Below, in pieces: positions 32,246-41,311 of a DNA stretch of 63,703 bases. Numbering within the stretch: position 1 is the first letter of the stretch; the number at the start of each line of letters is the position of its first letter. The notes beneath the pieces were generated by a model. The model was given only the letters and a program-made list of their open reading frames with translations, was not told the DNA's origin and ran no database searches. The position numbers were made by a program, and so were the translations under genes. The stretch covers positions 1 through 63,703 of the forward strand of contig JAIQFR010000013.1 of assembly GCA_020073205.1 (NCBI GenBank). Reading direction: 5' to 3'. The stretch is from Terriglobia bacterium. Lineage in GTDB: Bacteria; Acidobacteriota; Polarisedimenticolia; Polarisedimenticolales; JAIQFR01.

Positions 32246-32850
32246 GGCTTCGGGTACCTGCGAACGAGTCCGAGCAACACCCCCCGGATCTCGACGCGCG
32301 CCGGAGAGACCGTCAACGGCTCCCCCGGATGAGCCTCGAGCCACGTCCTGTCCCGGTCGCGACGTAGGGTCGCGACCGCGGACCGCGATTCGTCCAGGAT
32401 CGCGACCACCGTCTCGCCGTCGGCGGCCTCCACCCGCTCCTCGACGATCACGAGGTCGCCATCTCGCATGGCGGCAGGGAGGAGCGAGTCGCCGACGACC
32501 CGGAGCGCATGGGCCTTGAGCCCTTCGGGCGCCAGGCCCGCAGCGATCACGACGGTCCCGCCGTCGGGAACCGTCACGATCGGGACACCCGCCGCGAGCA
32601 GCCCCACGACCGGCACGCTCCGAGCCAGTGGGACCTCCGGCCCCGGGGTCAGCTCGATCGAGCGGTTCTGATTCCAGATCCGGCGCGCGTATCCCTTCGC
32701 GACGAGGTGCGAGACGTGCTTGTGGACCGTCGCGACCGAGGAGAGGCCGAGGGACTTCCCGATCTCCTCGAGGCTCGGCGAGTACCCGTTCGTCCCGATG
32801 AACTCCCGGATCACGTCCAGGACCTCCCGCTGCCGGCGCGTCAGGGCCAT
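32242..32850 (-). CDS. lexA: LexA-like repressor lacking the catalytic lysine
   Basis: 202 aa. Winged helix (SPSLEEIGKSLGLSSVATVHKHV near 24-46), cleavage site Ala87-Gly88 in GLLAAGVPI, and catalytic Ser122 in VVGDSLLPAAMRDGDLVIV. In LexA, RecA filaments trigger self-cleavage by a Ser-Lys dyad. Here the segment that should contain Lys (ATVKR in relatives) reads ATLRRD (160-165); from Ser122 to residue 200 there is no lysine at all. Self-cleavage may be weak, altered or absent. GGGAGGT precedes the ATG. First gene of a three-gene operon. Confidence 0.88.
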   Translation of the reverse strand: MALTRRQREVLDVIREFIGTNGYSPSLEEIGKSLGLSSVATVHKHVSHLVAKGYARRIWNQNRSIELTPGPEVPLARSVPVVGLLAAGVPIVTVPDGGTVVIAAGLAPEGLKAHALRVVGDSLLPAAMRDGDLVIVEERVEAADGETVVAILDESRSAVATLRRDRDRTWLEAHPGEPLTVSPARVEIRGVLLGLVRRYPKP

Positions 32851-32869
32851 GTGCGACCTCCCGCACTAG

Positions 32870-32897
32870 TTATTAGCGAAAGGCGGACGAAAATCAA
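32870..32897 (-). promoter_or_regulatory. promoter of the lexA operon
   Basis: On the minus strand: -35 TTGATT (complement of 32892-32897), 16-nt spacer, -10 TAATAA (complement of 32870-32875), 20 nt before the lexA ATG. Moderate match, but in the right place and next to the inverted repeat at 32901-32915. Confidence 0.5.
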
Positions 32898-32900
32898 GCC

Positions 32901-32915
32901 TGAACCTCGAGTTCA
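32901..32915. promoter_or_regulatory. LexA-box-like inverted repeat
   Basis: TGAAC-CTCGA-GTTCA, perfect five-base arms. It resembles the GAAC-N4-GTTC SOS box of Gram-positive bacteria but with a five-base spacer. It abuts the lexA -35 box, suited to autorepression. Confidence 0.5.
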
Positions 32916-32945
32916 CGTCGCGGGCCTCTGGAGCACCCTCGCGAC

Positions 32946-32975
32946 TTGGCGGCGTCGCGGGGCGCGGGATATAGT
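32946..32975 (+). promoter_or_regulatory. promoter of the HEAT-repeat gene
   Basis: -35 TTGGCG (32946-32951), 18-nt spacer, -10 TATAGT (32970-32975), 35 nt before the GTG start. Divergent from the lexA promoter. Confidence 0.5.
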
Positions 32976-33009
32976 CGCAAGCCGAGCTGCGCTGATGGGA
33001 GGACCTGCC

Positions 33010-34995
33010 GTGCGCCGAATTCTTCGCGTGATCCTGCCGCTGGCGTTACTGATCGCGATGGCCGCGGGCACCGCGATCGCGTCGGAGCCGAACCCGCAGG
33101 AGCCGTCGGAGAGCGCTCAGGCGATGATCGAGCACGAGAGGATTCGAGCGGCCGTGGAGGCGATCCTGACCGACGCCGCGGACCACAAGATCGAGCGCTC
33201 GTCGATCGAGCGGCGGCTCGTGGCTCTCGGCCCTCCGATGGTCGAGTTCATCGTGCCGGAATTCACCGCGCCGAGGACCCCGAACTATCCCCTGGCATGC
33301 CGCGTGCTTGGCCGGGTGAAGTGCGACGCGTCGGTCCAGGCGCTCCGAACGGCGGTCGCGGAGGCCGACAAGGACTCCGGCGGACTCGCCCGCAAGAAGA
33401 AGCTCTGGGCGTGCTACGGGCTGGCGATGCTCGGCGAGGTGGACGCCGTGGATCTCCTGAACTCGGGCCGGCTCAGGGCCGCGACGGTCGAGCTGTTCGA
33501 GCAGATGAGCGGCATCGAGGTCGTCGGCGCGCTGACCGCGCCGGCGAGCATCCCGCGGCTCCTCGCCCAGGCGCAGAAGTACGCCGAGATCCCCGAGATG
33601 ACGCGGGACCTCACCTCCGTCCTGGACGCGCTGGGACGGATTGCGGATCCGTCGACGCTGCCCAAGATCCTCCCCTATCTCAAGCACTCGGATCTCGGGG
33701 TTCGCGCCGCGGCGGCGCGGGCGATCGGGCGCCTCGGTAGCCTCGCCGGCATCCCCCCGCTCCTCGAGATGCTCACGGACAGCGAGTCGATCCCACGCGC
33801 GGCGGCGGCCGTCGCCCTCGAGCAGCTCAGGCCCGCCGGGAAGGCGAAGGAGATCGTGGCGCGCCTCGACGTCGAGAGCGAGACGTCGGTGCGGATGCCG
33901 CTCTACCGCACGCTCGGCGAGATCTCGGGCGAGGCGGCGATCGAGCCCCTGAGCGGGTACTGGGGCAGGAGGGACTATCTCGACCGGATGTGGATCGCGA
34001 ACGTCCTGGGAACCATCGGAGACCCCAAGGGGCTCAACCTGCTCCGGACGGCTCTACAGGACAAGGAAGTCACCGTGGCGATCCACGCGGTGAACTCGAT
34101 CGCGATGATCGGCGGTGCCGGCGCGATGGAGACGCTGCTCGCGCTCCTCTCGGATCCGCGCTGGCCTCTGGTCGAGAGCGTCCTCGGTCCCCTCGTCGCC
34201 GCAAAGGAGCGCCGGGCGGGGCCGCGCATCGCGGAGCGCCTTCTGAAGGGGTATCTCGCGTCGCCGCTCGCGGATGCCAGCCGGTGGAGCGACGTCTACG
34301 CCCTCGGCGACGCGATGGTCGCCTTGCGGTATTGGGACGCGATCGTGGGAGTCCGCGAGGCGGGCAAGGTCCAGACCGATCCGACCTTGATCGCGTACCT
34401 CGACGGCTTGCTCCGTCGCCTCACCGCGATCCGGGAGAATCAGGACGACGTCAAGAAGTGGCTCGCCGCGGCGGCCGGCGACGACCCCGGCCTTCGTCGC
34501 CTCGCCTACACGCGACTCGGTGAGATCGGGGGCGAAGAGGCGGACCGGGGCCTCGCGGACCTGTTCGCCGGAGCGAAGCCGGACGATCAGGTGGAGATCC
34601 TGCGCGCCACCGCCGCCGGGGCATCCCCGGCGGCGGCCTCCCTCGTCGAGCACGTCCTCCTCGACCCGGCATACGACTCACTCGAGAAGCAGCCCATCCG
34701 GGACATGGCGGCCTATGCGGCGCGGCGGCTCGGCGACCCGAAGATGACCGACGCCCTTCGAGCGTCGGCCGAGCGGAGCGAGGGACGGGACATCGACGTG
34801 CTGATCTACCTCGCCGTGGCCTCGGGGAAGCAGGCGATCCCGACCCTCAAGGCCGTGCGGATCCCGCGGCTCCGGTCGTTCCACATGATGCGGGGCCACG
34901 AACAGGTCCGGCTCGACTGGATGCTGAGGGAGCTCGACGCCGGCCGGTCCATCGCGTCGATGGACGTGCCGCCGGAGCGGATCAAGCTCGAGTAG
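33010..34995 (+). CDS. exported HEAT-repeat protein
   Basis: 661 aa from GTG 33010, which has GGGAGGACC upstream (an ATG at 32995 in frame is less well placed). Signal peptide (RRILRVILPLALLIAMAAGTAIA). The rest is serial HEAT-like helix pairs, e.g. LPYLKHSDLGVRAAAARAIG and LRTALQDKEVTVAIHAVNSI, forming a solenoid. Such proteins bind partners; no enzymatic motif is seen. Ends 5 nt from the convergent HD-GYP gene. Confidence 0.85.
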   Translation: MRRILRVILPLALLIAMAAGTAIASEPNPQEPSESAQAMIEHERIRAAVEAILTDAADHKIERSSIERRLVALGPPMVEFIVPEFTAPRTPNYPLACRVLGRVKCDASVQALRTAVAEADKDSGGLARKKKLWACYGLAMLGEVDAVDLLNSGRLRAATVELFEQMSGIEVVGALTAPASIPRLLAQAQKYAEIPEMTRDLTSVLDALGRIADPSTLPKILPYLKHSDLGVRAAAARAIGRLGSLAGIPPLLEMLTDSESIPRAAAAVALEQLRPAGKAKEIVARLDVESETSVRMPLYRTLGEISGEAAIEPLSGYWGRRDYLDRMWIANVLGTIGDPKGLNLLRTALQDKEVTVAIHAVNSIAMIGGAGAMETLLALLSDPRWPLVESVLGPLVAAKERRAGPRIAERLLKGYLASPLADASRWSDVYALGDAMVALRYWDAIVGVREAGKVQTDPTLIAYLDGLLRRLTAIRENQDDVKKWLAAAAGDDPGLRRLAYTRLGEIGGEEADRGLADLFAGAKPDDQVEILRATAAGASPAAASLVEHVLLDPAYDSLEKQPIRDMAAYAARRLGDPKMTDALRASAERSEGRDIDVLIYLAVASGKQAIPTLKAVRIPRLRSFHMMRGHEQVRLDWMLRELDAGRSIASMDVPPERIKLE

Positions 34996-35000
34996 GAGCT

Positions 35001-36821
35001 TCAGGCCGTCGCGGACTGTACCGCCTGGGACGCGCGTTCCTCGGGGCGGAACTCGCCGGCGTGGTACGCGCGGTTGAACGCCTCCACGACCTTCTCCTCG
35101 AGGGCGGTCCCCTTCATCTCGTTCAGTCGTCGGACCGCGTCCTCGAACGTGCAGGCTCGCTGGTAGGGCCGGGTCGTCGTCATCGCGTCGAAGGTGTCGG
35201 CGACCGCGATGATGCGGGCCATGAGCGGGATCGCCTCGCCCTCCAGCGCGTCCGGGTACCCGTCCCCGCGCCACCTTTCGTGGTGGCTCCTCAGCCCGGG
35301 CAGGATCTTGGCCATCTGGCGGATCGGCGACATGATGCTCGCGCCCAGGGCGGTGTGCGTCCTCATCACCGACATCTCGTCCGCGGTGAGGCGCGCGGGC
35401 TTCTTGAGGATCGCGTCGTCGATCCCGATCTTGCCCACGTCGTGCAGCAGCGAGGCGACGTGGATGTTCTGGATCTCGTCCCGCGGCAGGCCGATGTAGC
35501 GAGCGATGATCACGGAGTACTTGTTGACGCGGACCGAGTGGCCCCGGGTGTACGGGTCCTTGGTGTCGATCGCCTGGGCCAGGGCGCGGATGGTGCCGAG
35601 GAACAGCTGGTTGTTCTCCTCGGCGGCCTGCTTCAGACGTCCGATCGAGTCCTCGATCTGAGACGCCATCCGGTTGAACGCCTCGGCCAGCTCGCCGATC
35701 TCGTTCCGCGACCGGACCTGCACGCGGTGGGAGAGATCCCCCGCCGCGAACGCCCGCGTCGCGGCGGCGAGACGGTCGATGGGTGTGGACAGCGTCCCGG
35801 CGGACACGACGGCGGCCAGGATCGCCAGGGAGAGCGCGAGGAGGGCCCAACGGAGCGTGCTCGCCACCATGTCCCGCACCGGGAGGTAGACCTGGCGCTC
35901 CTTGGCCTGAACGAAGACGCCCCACCCCTCCCGTGTGACCTCGTACGAGCCGAGGTACCGCTCCGGCTTCCCGTTCCGCTGCAGGGTGAAGGGCATCGTC
36001 TCGCGGGCGCGGCCGGGAGCGTTCAGGAACTTCCGGGCGATCTCCGACCGGGCGAAGTCACGGTCCGGCGCCTCGCTGCTTCGCGCGCTCGTGGCGAAGA
36101 CCCTTCCCTTGGAGTCGAGGGCGAACATCGTGTGGCCCGTCCGATTCCCGCCGGCCACGCCGTCCCAAACGGCTTGGAGGTCGACCAGGGCCGAGAGAAT
36201 CCCGCGGAACATCCCCCCCGAGACCACCGGTGCGGAGAGGATCGCCACCGCTCGGGGAGCGCCGCCGGCGAGGAGGATCGGCTCCGAGATCGTCGGGACC
36301 GTGGTCCCTCCGCGTCCTTCCGACATGGACTCCGCCGATCGCCTGAGTCCCGCGAAGAACAGCGCGTCGAGGTCCGGCGGGAGTGTGGCGGTCGAGCGGG
36401 TGTCCACCATCCCGCCGCGGAAATCCATGTAGCGGAGGTAGGTCATCCGGTCGTCCGCGATGTCCGCGAGCGCCCGGCGGATCGTCTCCGGATCGACCGT
36501 CCCCGAATGCCCCAGGAGGCCGCCGATTCCTTTCGCCAGGGACGAGAGCTGGGCGCGGAGGGCATCCACCTGGCCGTCCACGTCCCGCGCCACCGATGAG
36601 GCCATCAGGAGCTGGTACTCCTGCTGGGACGTCTTGAGAGCTTCCCGGTTGACGTCGATCAGCTTCCAGGCGACGGTGGCGAGCGGGACGAGCCCCACGA
36701 TCACGAAGACCGCGAGGAGGGAGAAGAGGATCCTCCCCCTCCGCCGGATCGGTGGGATCCCGGCGGACACCTTGACCGGTTCTCCGCTCGCCGCGAGCGG
36801 CTCCTCCCCGTCGTCGATCAT
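35001..36821 (-). CDS. membrane receptor with HAMP and HD-GYP phosphodiesterase domains
   Basis: 606 aa from ATG 36821. Transmembrane helix near 30-52, periplasmic Cache-like sensor (about 55-310), second helix near 318-340, HAMP (about 340-395, ending FNRMASQIEDSIGRLKQ), then HD-GYP (about 400-595) with HSVRVNKYS, LLHDVGKIGIDD, HERWRGDGYP and RIIAVADTFDAM. HD-GYP enzymes hydrolyse cyclic di-GMP, so it should lower that messenger in response to an external signal. All metal-binding motifs are present. Confidence 0.92.
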   Translation of the reverse strand: MIDDGEEPLAASGEPVKVSAGIPPIRRRGRILFSLLAVFVIVGLVPLATVAWKLIDVNREALKTSQQEYQLLMASSVARDVDGQVDALRAQLSSLAKGIGGLLGHSGTVDPETIRRALADIADDRMTYLRYMDFRGGMVDTRSTATLPPDLDALFFAGLRRSAESMSEGRGGTTVPTISEPILLAGGAPRAVAILSAPVVSGGMFRGILSALVDLQAVWDGVAGGNRTGHTMFALDSKGRVFATSARSSEAPDRDFARSEIARKFLNAPGRARETMPFTLQRNGKPERYLGSYEVTREGWGVFVQAKERQVYLPVRDMVASTLRWALLALSLAILAAVVSAGTLSTPIDRLAAATRAFAAGDLSHRVQVRSRNEIGELAEAFNRMASQIEDSIGRLKQAAEENNQLFLGTIRALAQAIDTKDPYTRGHSVRVNKYSVIIARYIGLPRDEIQNIHVASLLHDVGKIGIDDAILKKPARLTADEMSVMRTHTALGASIMSPIRQMAKILPGLRSHHERWRGDGYPDALEGEAIPLMARIIAVADTFDAMTTTRPYQRACTFEDAVRRLNEMKGTALEEKVVEAFNRAYHAGEFRPEERASQAVQSATA

Positions 36822-36907
36822 GCGGGGAATATAGGTTCCGGCACGCCCGCGGGACAAACCCTCGCCAGGTCTCCGAAAAAGCTCGAAGGGAACGGCGCGA
36901 ACGTGCG

Positions 36908-38068
36908 TCAGACCGGAGAGAGGGAGCGGAGACGGTCCACCGCCCGGGACAGCGACTCGGCGACCTCGTCGATGTCGTCCGCGGTGTTGTCGCGTCCCAG
37001 GCCGAAGCGGAGCGAGGCGTCCGCGAGCGCGTCGGGCAGCCCGATCGCCCTCAGAACGTGGGACGGCTCCGGATTCGACGAGGAGCAGGCCGACCCGCTC
37101 GACGCCGACACCGATCGGAGCGCCTGAACCAGCGCCTGCGCGTAGACCCCTTCGAACGTCACGCTCAGGTTGTGAGGCAGGGCGTGGACCGGATCGCCGT
37201 TGCGCCGGACCGACGAGATCCGGCACGAGATCCCCTCCCACAGGCGGTCCCTCAGCGCGGCGAGTCGGGAGGCCAGCCCGTCGAGGTCCCGGGCCGCGGC
37301 CTCGCACGCCGCCCCCATGCCGACGACCCCGGCCACGTGCACCGTCCCGGAGCGCCGGCCCCGCTCCTGCCCTCCCCCGTGGAGGAGCGGCTCGATCCGC
37401 ACCCGCCGCCTGACGAACAGCGCGCCCGTCCCCTTCGGCCCGTAGATCTTGTGGGCCGACAGCGACAGCAGGTCGGCTCCGATCGAGCCGACCGCCACCC
37501 TGATCTTCCCGACCGCCTGCGCCGCGTCCACGTGGAAGAGGACGCCGCGCTCGCGGCAGATCTCGCCGATGGCCTCCACGGGCTCGACGGTGCCGATCTC
37601 GCCGTTGGCCATCTGGATCGAGACCAGGAACGTGCCCGGGCCGATCGCGCGACGGACCGAGTCGGGATCGACTCGTCCATCGGAGTCCACGCCGAGCGTC
37701 GTCACGCGGATCTCCCGCCGCCCGAGCCACGCGGCCGGCTCCAGCACCGCTTGGTGCTCGATGGCGCAGGTGATCAGATGGTCCTTCCCAGGCTGCCGCG
37801 CCCACGCGGCCCCCTTGAGCGCCCAGTTGTCGGACTCGGTGGCCCCCGACGTGAAGACGATCTCGGACGGCCTGGCCCCGAGGAGCGCGGCCACCTTCGC
37901 TCGAGCCGCTTCGACCGCTTCATGGGCCTGGCGGCCCTCGGGGTAGACCGAAGCCGCCGACGGGTTGCCGAATCGGTCCCCGAGGTACGGCTCCATCGCC
38001 GCCCGGACCTCCGGAAGGAGCGGTGTGGTCGCGTGGTGGTCCAGATAGATCCGGCGCACGGCTGCCAT
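36908..38068 (-). CDS. cysteine desulfurase (IscS/NifS family)
   Basis: Removes sulfur from L-cysteine for Fe-S clusters or thio-cofactors. 386 aa PLP enzyme: YLDHHATTPLLPEV start, VFTSGATESDN, VDAAQAVGK, the PLP lysine in SLSAHKIYGPKGTGAL, and the catalytic Cys in SASSGSACSS. No iscU or scaffold gene is next to it. ATG 38068 lacks a clear ribosome binding site; GTG 38059 is an alternative. Divergent from kdtA with a 53-nt gap. Confidence 0.93.
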   Translation of the reverse strand: MAAVRRIYLDHHATTPLLPEVRAAMEPYLGDRFGNPSAASVYPEGRQAHEAVEAARAKVAALLGARPSEIVFTSGATESDNWALKGAAWARQPGKDHLITCAIEHQAVLEPAAWLGRREIRVTTLGVDSDGRVDPDSVRRAIGPGTFLVSIQMANGEIGTVEPVEAIGEICRERGVLFHVDAAQAVGKIRVAVGSIGADLLSLSAHKIYGPKGTGALFVRRRVRIEPLLHGGGQERGRRSGTVHVAGVVGMGAACEAAARDLDGLASRLAALRDRLWEGISCRISSVRRNGDPVHALPHNLSVTFEGVYAQALVQALRSVSASSGSACSSSNPEPSHVLRAIGLPDALADASLRFGLGRDNTADDIDEVAESLSRAVDRLRSLSPV

Positions 38069-38121
38069 TATAGTGGCGCGGGACGGACCGCCATCGGTAG
38101 CGGGACCGGAGGACGCCGACC

Positions 38122-39384
38122 ATGCTCTGGGCGTACAACACGCTGGCCCTGCCGCTCCGGGCCCTCCCTCCGCTCCTCGAGGTCGCGGCGGGTAAGAGCC
38201 CCGAGGCCGTGAGGGAGTGGGAGGAGCGCCGGGCGCGGCGGCTTCCCGACATGCCGCCGGGAGGCATCTGGATCCACGGAGCCTCGGTCGGGGAAGCGCG
38301 CATCGTGAGGCTCCTGGCCGCGGCCCTCCGCGCGGAGAGGCCCGGGGTGCCCCTCGCCGCATCCGCGGTCACCCGGTCCGGCCGGGGCCAGCTTCCGTCG
38401 CCCCCGATGGTGGAGGCGGCGTTCTACGCCCCGCTCGATTTCGCGGGGCTCCCCGGCCGTGTGCTCGACGGCATACGTCCGAGGGTGCTCGTGCTCGTCG
38501 AGACCGAGATCTGGCCGAACCTCCTCCACGAGGCCTTCGGCCGCGGCGTCCCGGTAGCCGTGATCAACGGGCGTCTCGCTCCGGAGCGGATGGCGCGATA
38601 TCGGAGATTCCGCCGCCTCTTCTCGCCGCTCCTCGCGGGCCTCGCAAAAGTCGCCGCCTTGAGCCCGGACGAGGCCGAGCGATTCGTCGAGCTGGGAGTG
38701 AGGCGAGAGGCGCTGACGGTGACTGGAAACGTCAAATACGACCTACCCGTTCCCGCGGCGTCGGAGGCTTCGTTACGCCTTAGGTTCGGGATCGCCGAGG
38801 GCCGTCCCGTGGTCCTCGCCGGCTCCACCGGGCCGGGCGAGGAGTCGATGGTGCTCGACGCTTTCGCCGAGGCGCGGGCCGAGCACCCGTCGCTCTACCT
38901 GGTGCTGGCCCCGAGACATCCGGAGCGGGCGGGCGAGGTTGCTTCGGAGATGGTCGATCGAGGCCTCTCGCATCACCGGCTGACCGCCGGCGCCGATGTC
39001 GAGGCCGGTCGGGCCGACGTCCTGCTCGTGGACCGGGTGGGAGAGTTGGCGTCGCTCTACGCGATGGCCACCGCGGCCTTCGTCGGGGGGACCCTGGTGC
39101 CGATCGGAGGGCACAACGTCCTGGAGCCGGCCGCGGCGGGAGCGCCGGTCCTCGTCGGCCCGCACACGAGCCACGTGACCGAGACGGTGGAAGCCCTTCT
39201 GGGAGCCGGCGGCGCGATCCGCGTCCTGAGCCCCGCGGCTCTCGCGGAGGCGTGGAAACTCCTCGTTCGCGACGGTGAGGAACGCCGGCGGATCGCCCGT
39301 GCGGCCGGGGGCGTCGTCCGCACCAACCGCGGCGCGCTCGAGCGGACGGTCGCCGTCGTGCTCTCGCTCCTGGATCGCTCGTGA
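38122..39384 (+). CDS. waaA: 3-deoxy-D-manno-octulosonic-acid transferase
   Basis: Attaches Kdo to the lipid A precursor at the inner membrane. 420 aa GT-B glycosyltransferase: GIWIHGASVGEARIV near 47-61 with the catalytic Glu, LVLVETEIWPN near 119-129, GNVKYDLP, and the C-terminal FVGGTLVPIGGHNVLEPAAAG donor-binding motif. GGAGGACGCC precedes the ATG. First gene of an envelope operon whose next six genes each overlap by 4 nt. Confidence 0.95.
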   Translation: MLWAYNTLALPLRALPPLLEVAAGKSPEAVREWEERRARRLPDMPPGGIWIHGASVGEARIVRLLAAALRAERPGVPLAASAVTRSGRGQLPSPPMVEAAFYAPLDFAGLPGRVLDGIRPRVLVLVETEIWPNLLHEAFGRGVPVAVINGRLAPERMARYRRFRRLFSPLLAGLAKVAALSPDEAERFVELGVRREALTVTGNVKYDLPVPAASEASLRLRFGIAEGRPVVLAGSTGPGEESMVLDAFAEARAEHPSLYLVLAPRHPERAGEVASEMVDRGLSHHRLTAGADVEAGRADVLLVDRVGELASLYAMATAAFVGGTLVPIGGHNVLEPAAAGAPVLVGPHTSHVTETVEALLGAGGAIRVLSPAALAEAWKLLVRDGEERRRIARAAGGVVRTNRGALERTVAVVLSLLDRS

Positions 39385-40415
39385 GGCCACCTCGCGGCGG
39401 GCTGATCTCGACGGCGCTCATGCCGCTCGCCTGGGCGTTCGGGTACGCGGTCCGCGCAAGGAACCGTCGGTACGACCGGCCGGGGGCGTCGACGAGCGCG
39501 CCGATCCCCGTTCTGTCGGTGGGGAATCTCGTGGCCGGGGGAGCGGGAAAGACGCCGCTGGTGGCCTGGCTCGTCCGCCGACTCCAAGCCGAAGGACGGA
39601 GGCCGGCGATCGTGACCCGGGGGTACGGCGGGCGCGCCGGCAAGGGCCCGCTCCTCGTTTCCTCCGGCGGCGGCCCCTTGGCCGGCCCCGAGGTCTGTGG
39701 CGACGAGCCGGTGCTGTTGGCCCTCGCGCTCGCCGGCGTGACCGTGCTGGCGGGGTCGGATCGCGTCGCCGGTGCTAAGGCCGCGGCGGTCGAGGGAGCG
39801 GACGTCGTGGTGCTCGACGACGGGTTCCAGCACCGCCGTCTCTCGCGCGACCTCGACCTCGTCCTCCTGGACGGCGCTTCGCCGTTCGGAAATGGCCGGC
39901 TCCTCCCCGCGGGACCGCTCCGCGAGCCGGCTGGGGCTCTGGCGCGGGCCTCCGCGGTCATCGTGACGCGGTGCCTCCCGGACGCCGACGTCTCCGCGCT
40001 CGCGGGCACCGTGGCGCGCTACGCGCCGGGAACGCCCGTGATCCGCGCGGGGCACCGACGCGCCGGATTCGTCGGCGCGGCCTCGGAGCCGGCGCTGAAG
40101 CCGGAGCGCGTCGTGGCGTTCTGCGGGATCGGGAACCCGGTCCCGTTCCTTCGGGACCTCGAGGAGGAGGGGGTCGAGGTCGTCGCCGCGCGGGTCTTTC
40201 CCGATCATCACCCGTATCTTCCCCGCGAGATCGAGGGGCTGAGGAAGCTCGCGAGGACGCACCGAGCCGCTCTCGTCACGACGGAGAAGGACCGGGTGCG
40301 CGTTCCGAGTCCGGCAGTTGATTCTCTCCTCGCCCTCCGCATCGAGACCGTCGTGCACGACGAGGAGGCGCTCCTCCGCCTGGTGCGGACGGCCCTCGCG
40401 GGATTCCTCCCTTGA
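39381..40415 (+). CDS. lpxK: tetraacyldisaccharide 4'-kinase LpxK
   Basis: Phosphorylates the lipid A disaccharide at the 4' position. 344 aa: N-terminal membrane-associated helix, P-loop in VGNLVAGGAGKTPLV near 48-62, the DDGFQHRR motif near 150-157, and FPDHHPY near 272-278. GTG start overlaps the waaA stop (GTGA). Confidence 0.95.
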   Translation: MRPPRGGLISTALMPLAWAFGYAVRARNRRYDRPGASTSAPIPVLSVGNLVAGGAGKTPLVAWLVRRLQAEGRRPAIVTRGYGGRAGKGPLLVSSGGGPLAGPEVCGDEPVLLALALAGVTVLAGSDRVAGAKAAAVEGADVVVLDDGFQHRRLSRDLDLVLLDGASPFGNGRLLPAGPLREPAGALARASAVIVTRCLPDADVSALAGTVARYAPGTPVIRAGHRRAGFVGAASEPALKPERVVAFCGIGNPVPFLRDLEEEGVEVVAARVFPDHHPYLPREIEGLRKLARTHRAALVTTEKDRVRVPSPAVDSLLALRIETVVHDEEALLRLVRTALAGFLP

Positions 40416-41311
40416 GGGCGATCCGCTTCCTCCTGGAGGCCGCGGCCTTCGCGGTGATCGTCGGCATCGCGCGCGTCGTTCCGCGACGGGCGCTCGCGGC
40501 GGTCGGCTCGGGCGCGGGACGGCTCGCCTATGCTATCGACCGGACGCATCGGAGGATCGCCCTCGAGAACCTCCGCACGATCCTCGGCGCATCGCTCCCC
40601 GAGGGCGAGGTGCGCCGGATCGCCAAGGCTTGCTGGCGGCATTTCGGGAGGATCCTCTTCGAGGCTCTGGCGTTCCCGAGGCTCTCCGCCGAATCCGTCG
40701 GCGCCGCCGTGCGCTACGAGGGCCTCGAGCACATCCGCGCCGCATACGCGCGCGGCCGAGGGGTCATTCTGTTCTCGGCGCATTACGGCCACTGGGAGCT
40801 CGTCGCCCTGATGCAGGGATACCTCGGCATGCCTCTGGCGCTCGTAGCCCGACCGCTCGACAACCGGTTCCTGGAGCGGACGCTGGCGAAGCTCCGGAGC
40901 GGCTCGGGAAATGTCATAATCCACAAGCGGAACGCGGTCCGTGAGATGCTGAGAGCGATCCGCTGCGGCATCGGCGTCGCCATCGTGATCGATCAGGACG
41001 CGCGAGACCTGGGGGTGTTCGTGCCGTTCCTCGGGCGTCCCGCATCGACGACGCCGACGCTGGCCCTGCTCGCGCTGAGGACCGGGGCGGCGGTGGTGCC
41101 GGTCTTCTCCGTCCCGCTCGACGGGGGAGCGTGGAAGGTCGTGTACGAGCCCGAGGTCGAGGTCCCTGATTCCGGCGATCACGAGGCCGACGTGCTGCGT
41201 CTCACGGCGGACGCCACGGCGGTCGTGGAGAAGTGGGTCCGACTTCACCCGGAGCTCTGGCTCTGGATGCACCGGCGCTGGAAGACGACGCCGAGGGAAC
41301 GAACCCCGTGA
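40412..41311 (+). CDS. lipid A late acyltransferase (LpxL/HtrB family)
   Basis: 299 aa. N-terminal membrane helix (about 4-25), the family dyad HYGHWE (His-x4-Glu) near 124-129, DQDARDLGVFVPFLG near 191-205, and TGAAVVPVF. Transfers a secondary acyl chain to Kdo2-lipid A. TTG start overlaps the lpxK stop (TTGA). Which acyl position is used cannot be told. Confidence 0.92.
   Translation: MRAIRFLLEAAAFAVIVGIARVVPRRALAAVGSGAGRLAYAIDRTHRRIALENLRTILGASLPEGEVRRIAKACWRHFGRILFEALAFPRLSAESVGAAVRYEGLEHIRAAYARGRGVILFSAHYGHWELVALMQGYLGMPLALVARPLDNRFLERTLAKLRSGSGNVIIHKRNAVREMLRAIRCGIGVAIVIDQDARDLGVFVPFLGRPASTTPTLALLALRTGAAVVPVFSVPLDGGAWKVVYEPEVEVPDSGDHEADVLRLTADATAVVEKWVRLHPELWLWMHRRWKTTPRERTP

Noticed and set aside
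32354-32378. Perfect 10-bp inverted repeat inside lexA (CGGTCGCGAC/GTCGCGACCG)
   Set aside because: It lies in coding sequence encoding an Arg/Asp-rich stretch and is likely a by-product of G+C-rich codons; nothing else suggests a regulatory role.
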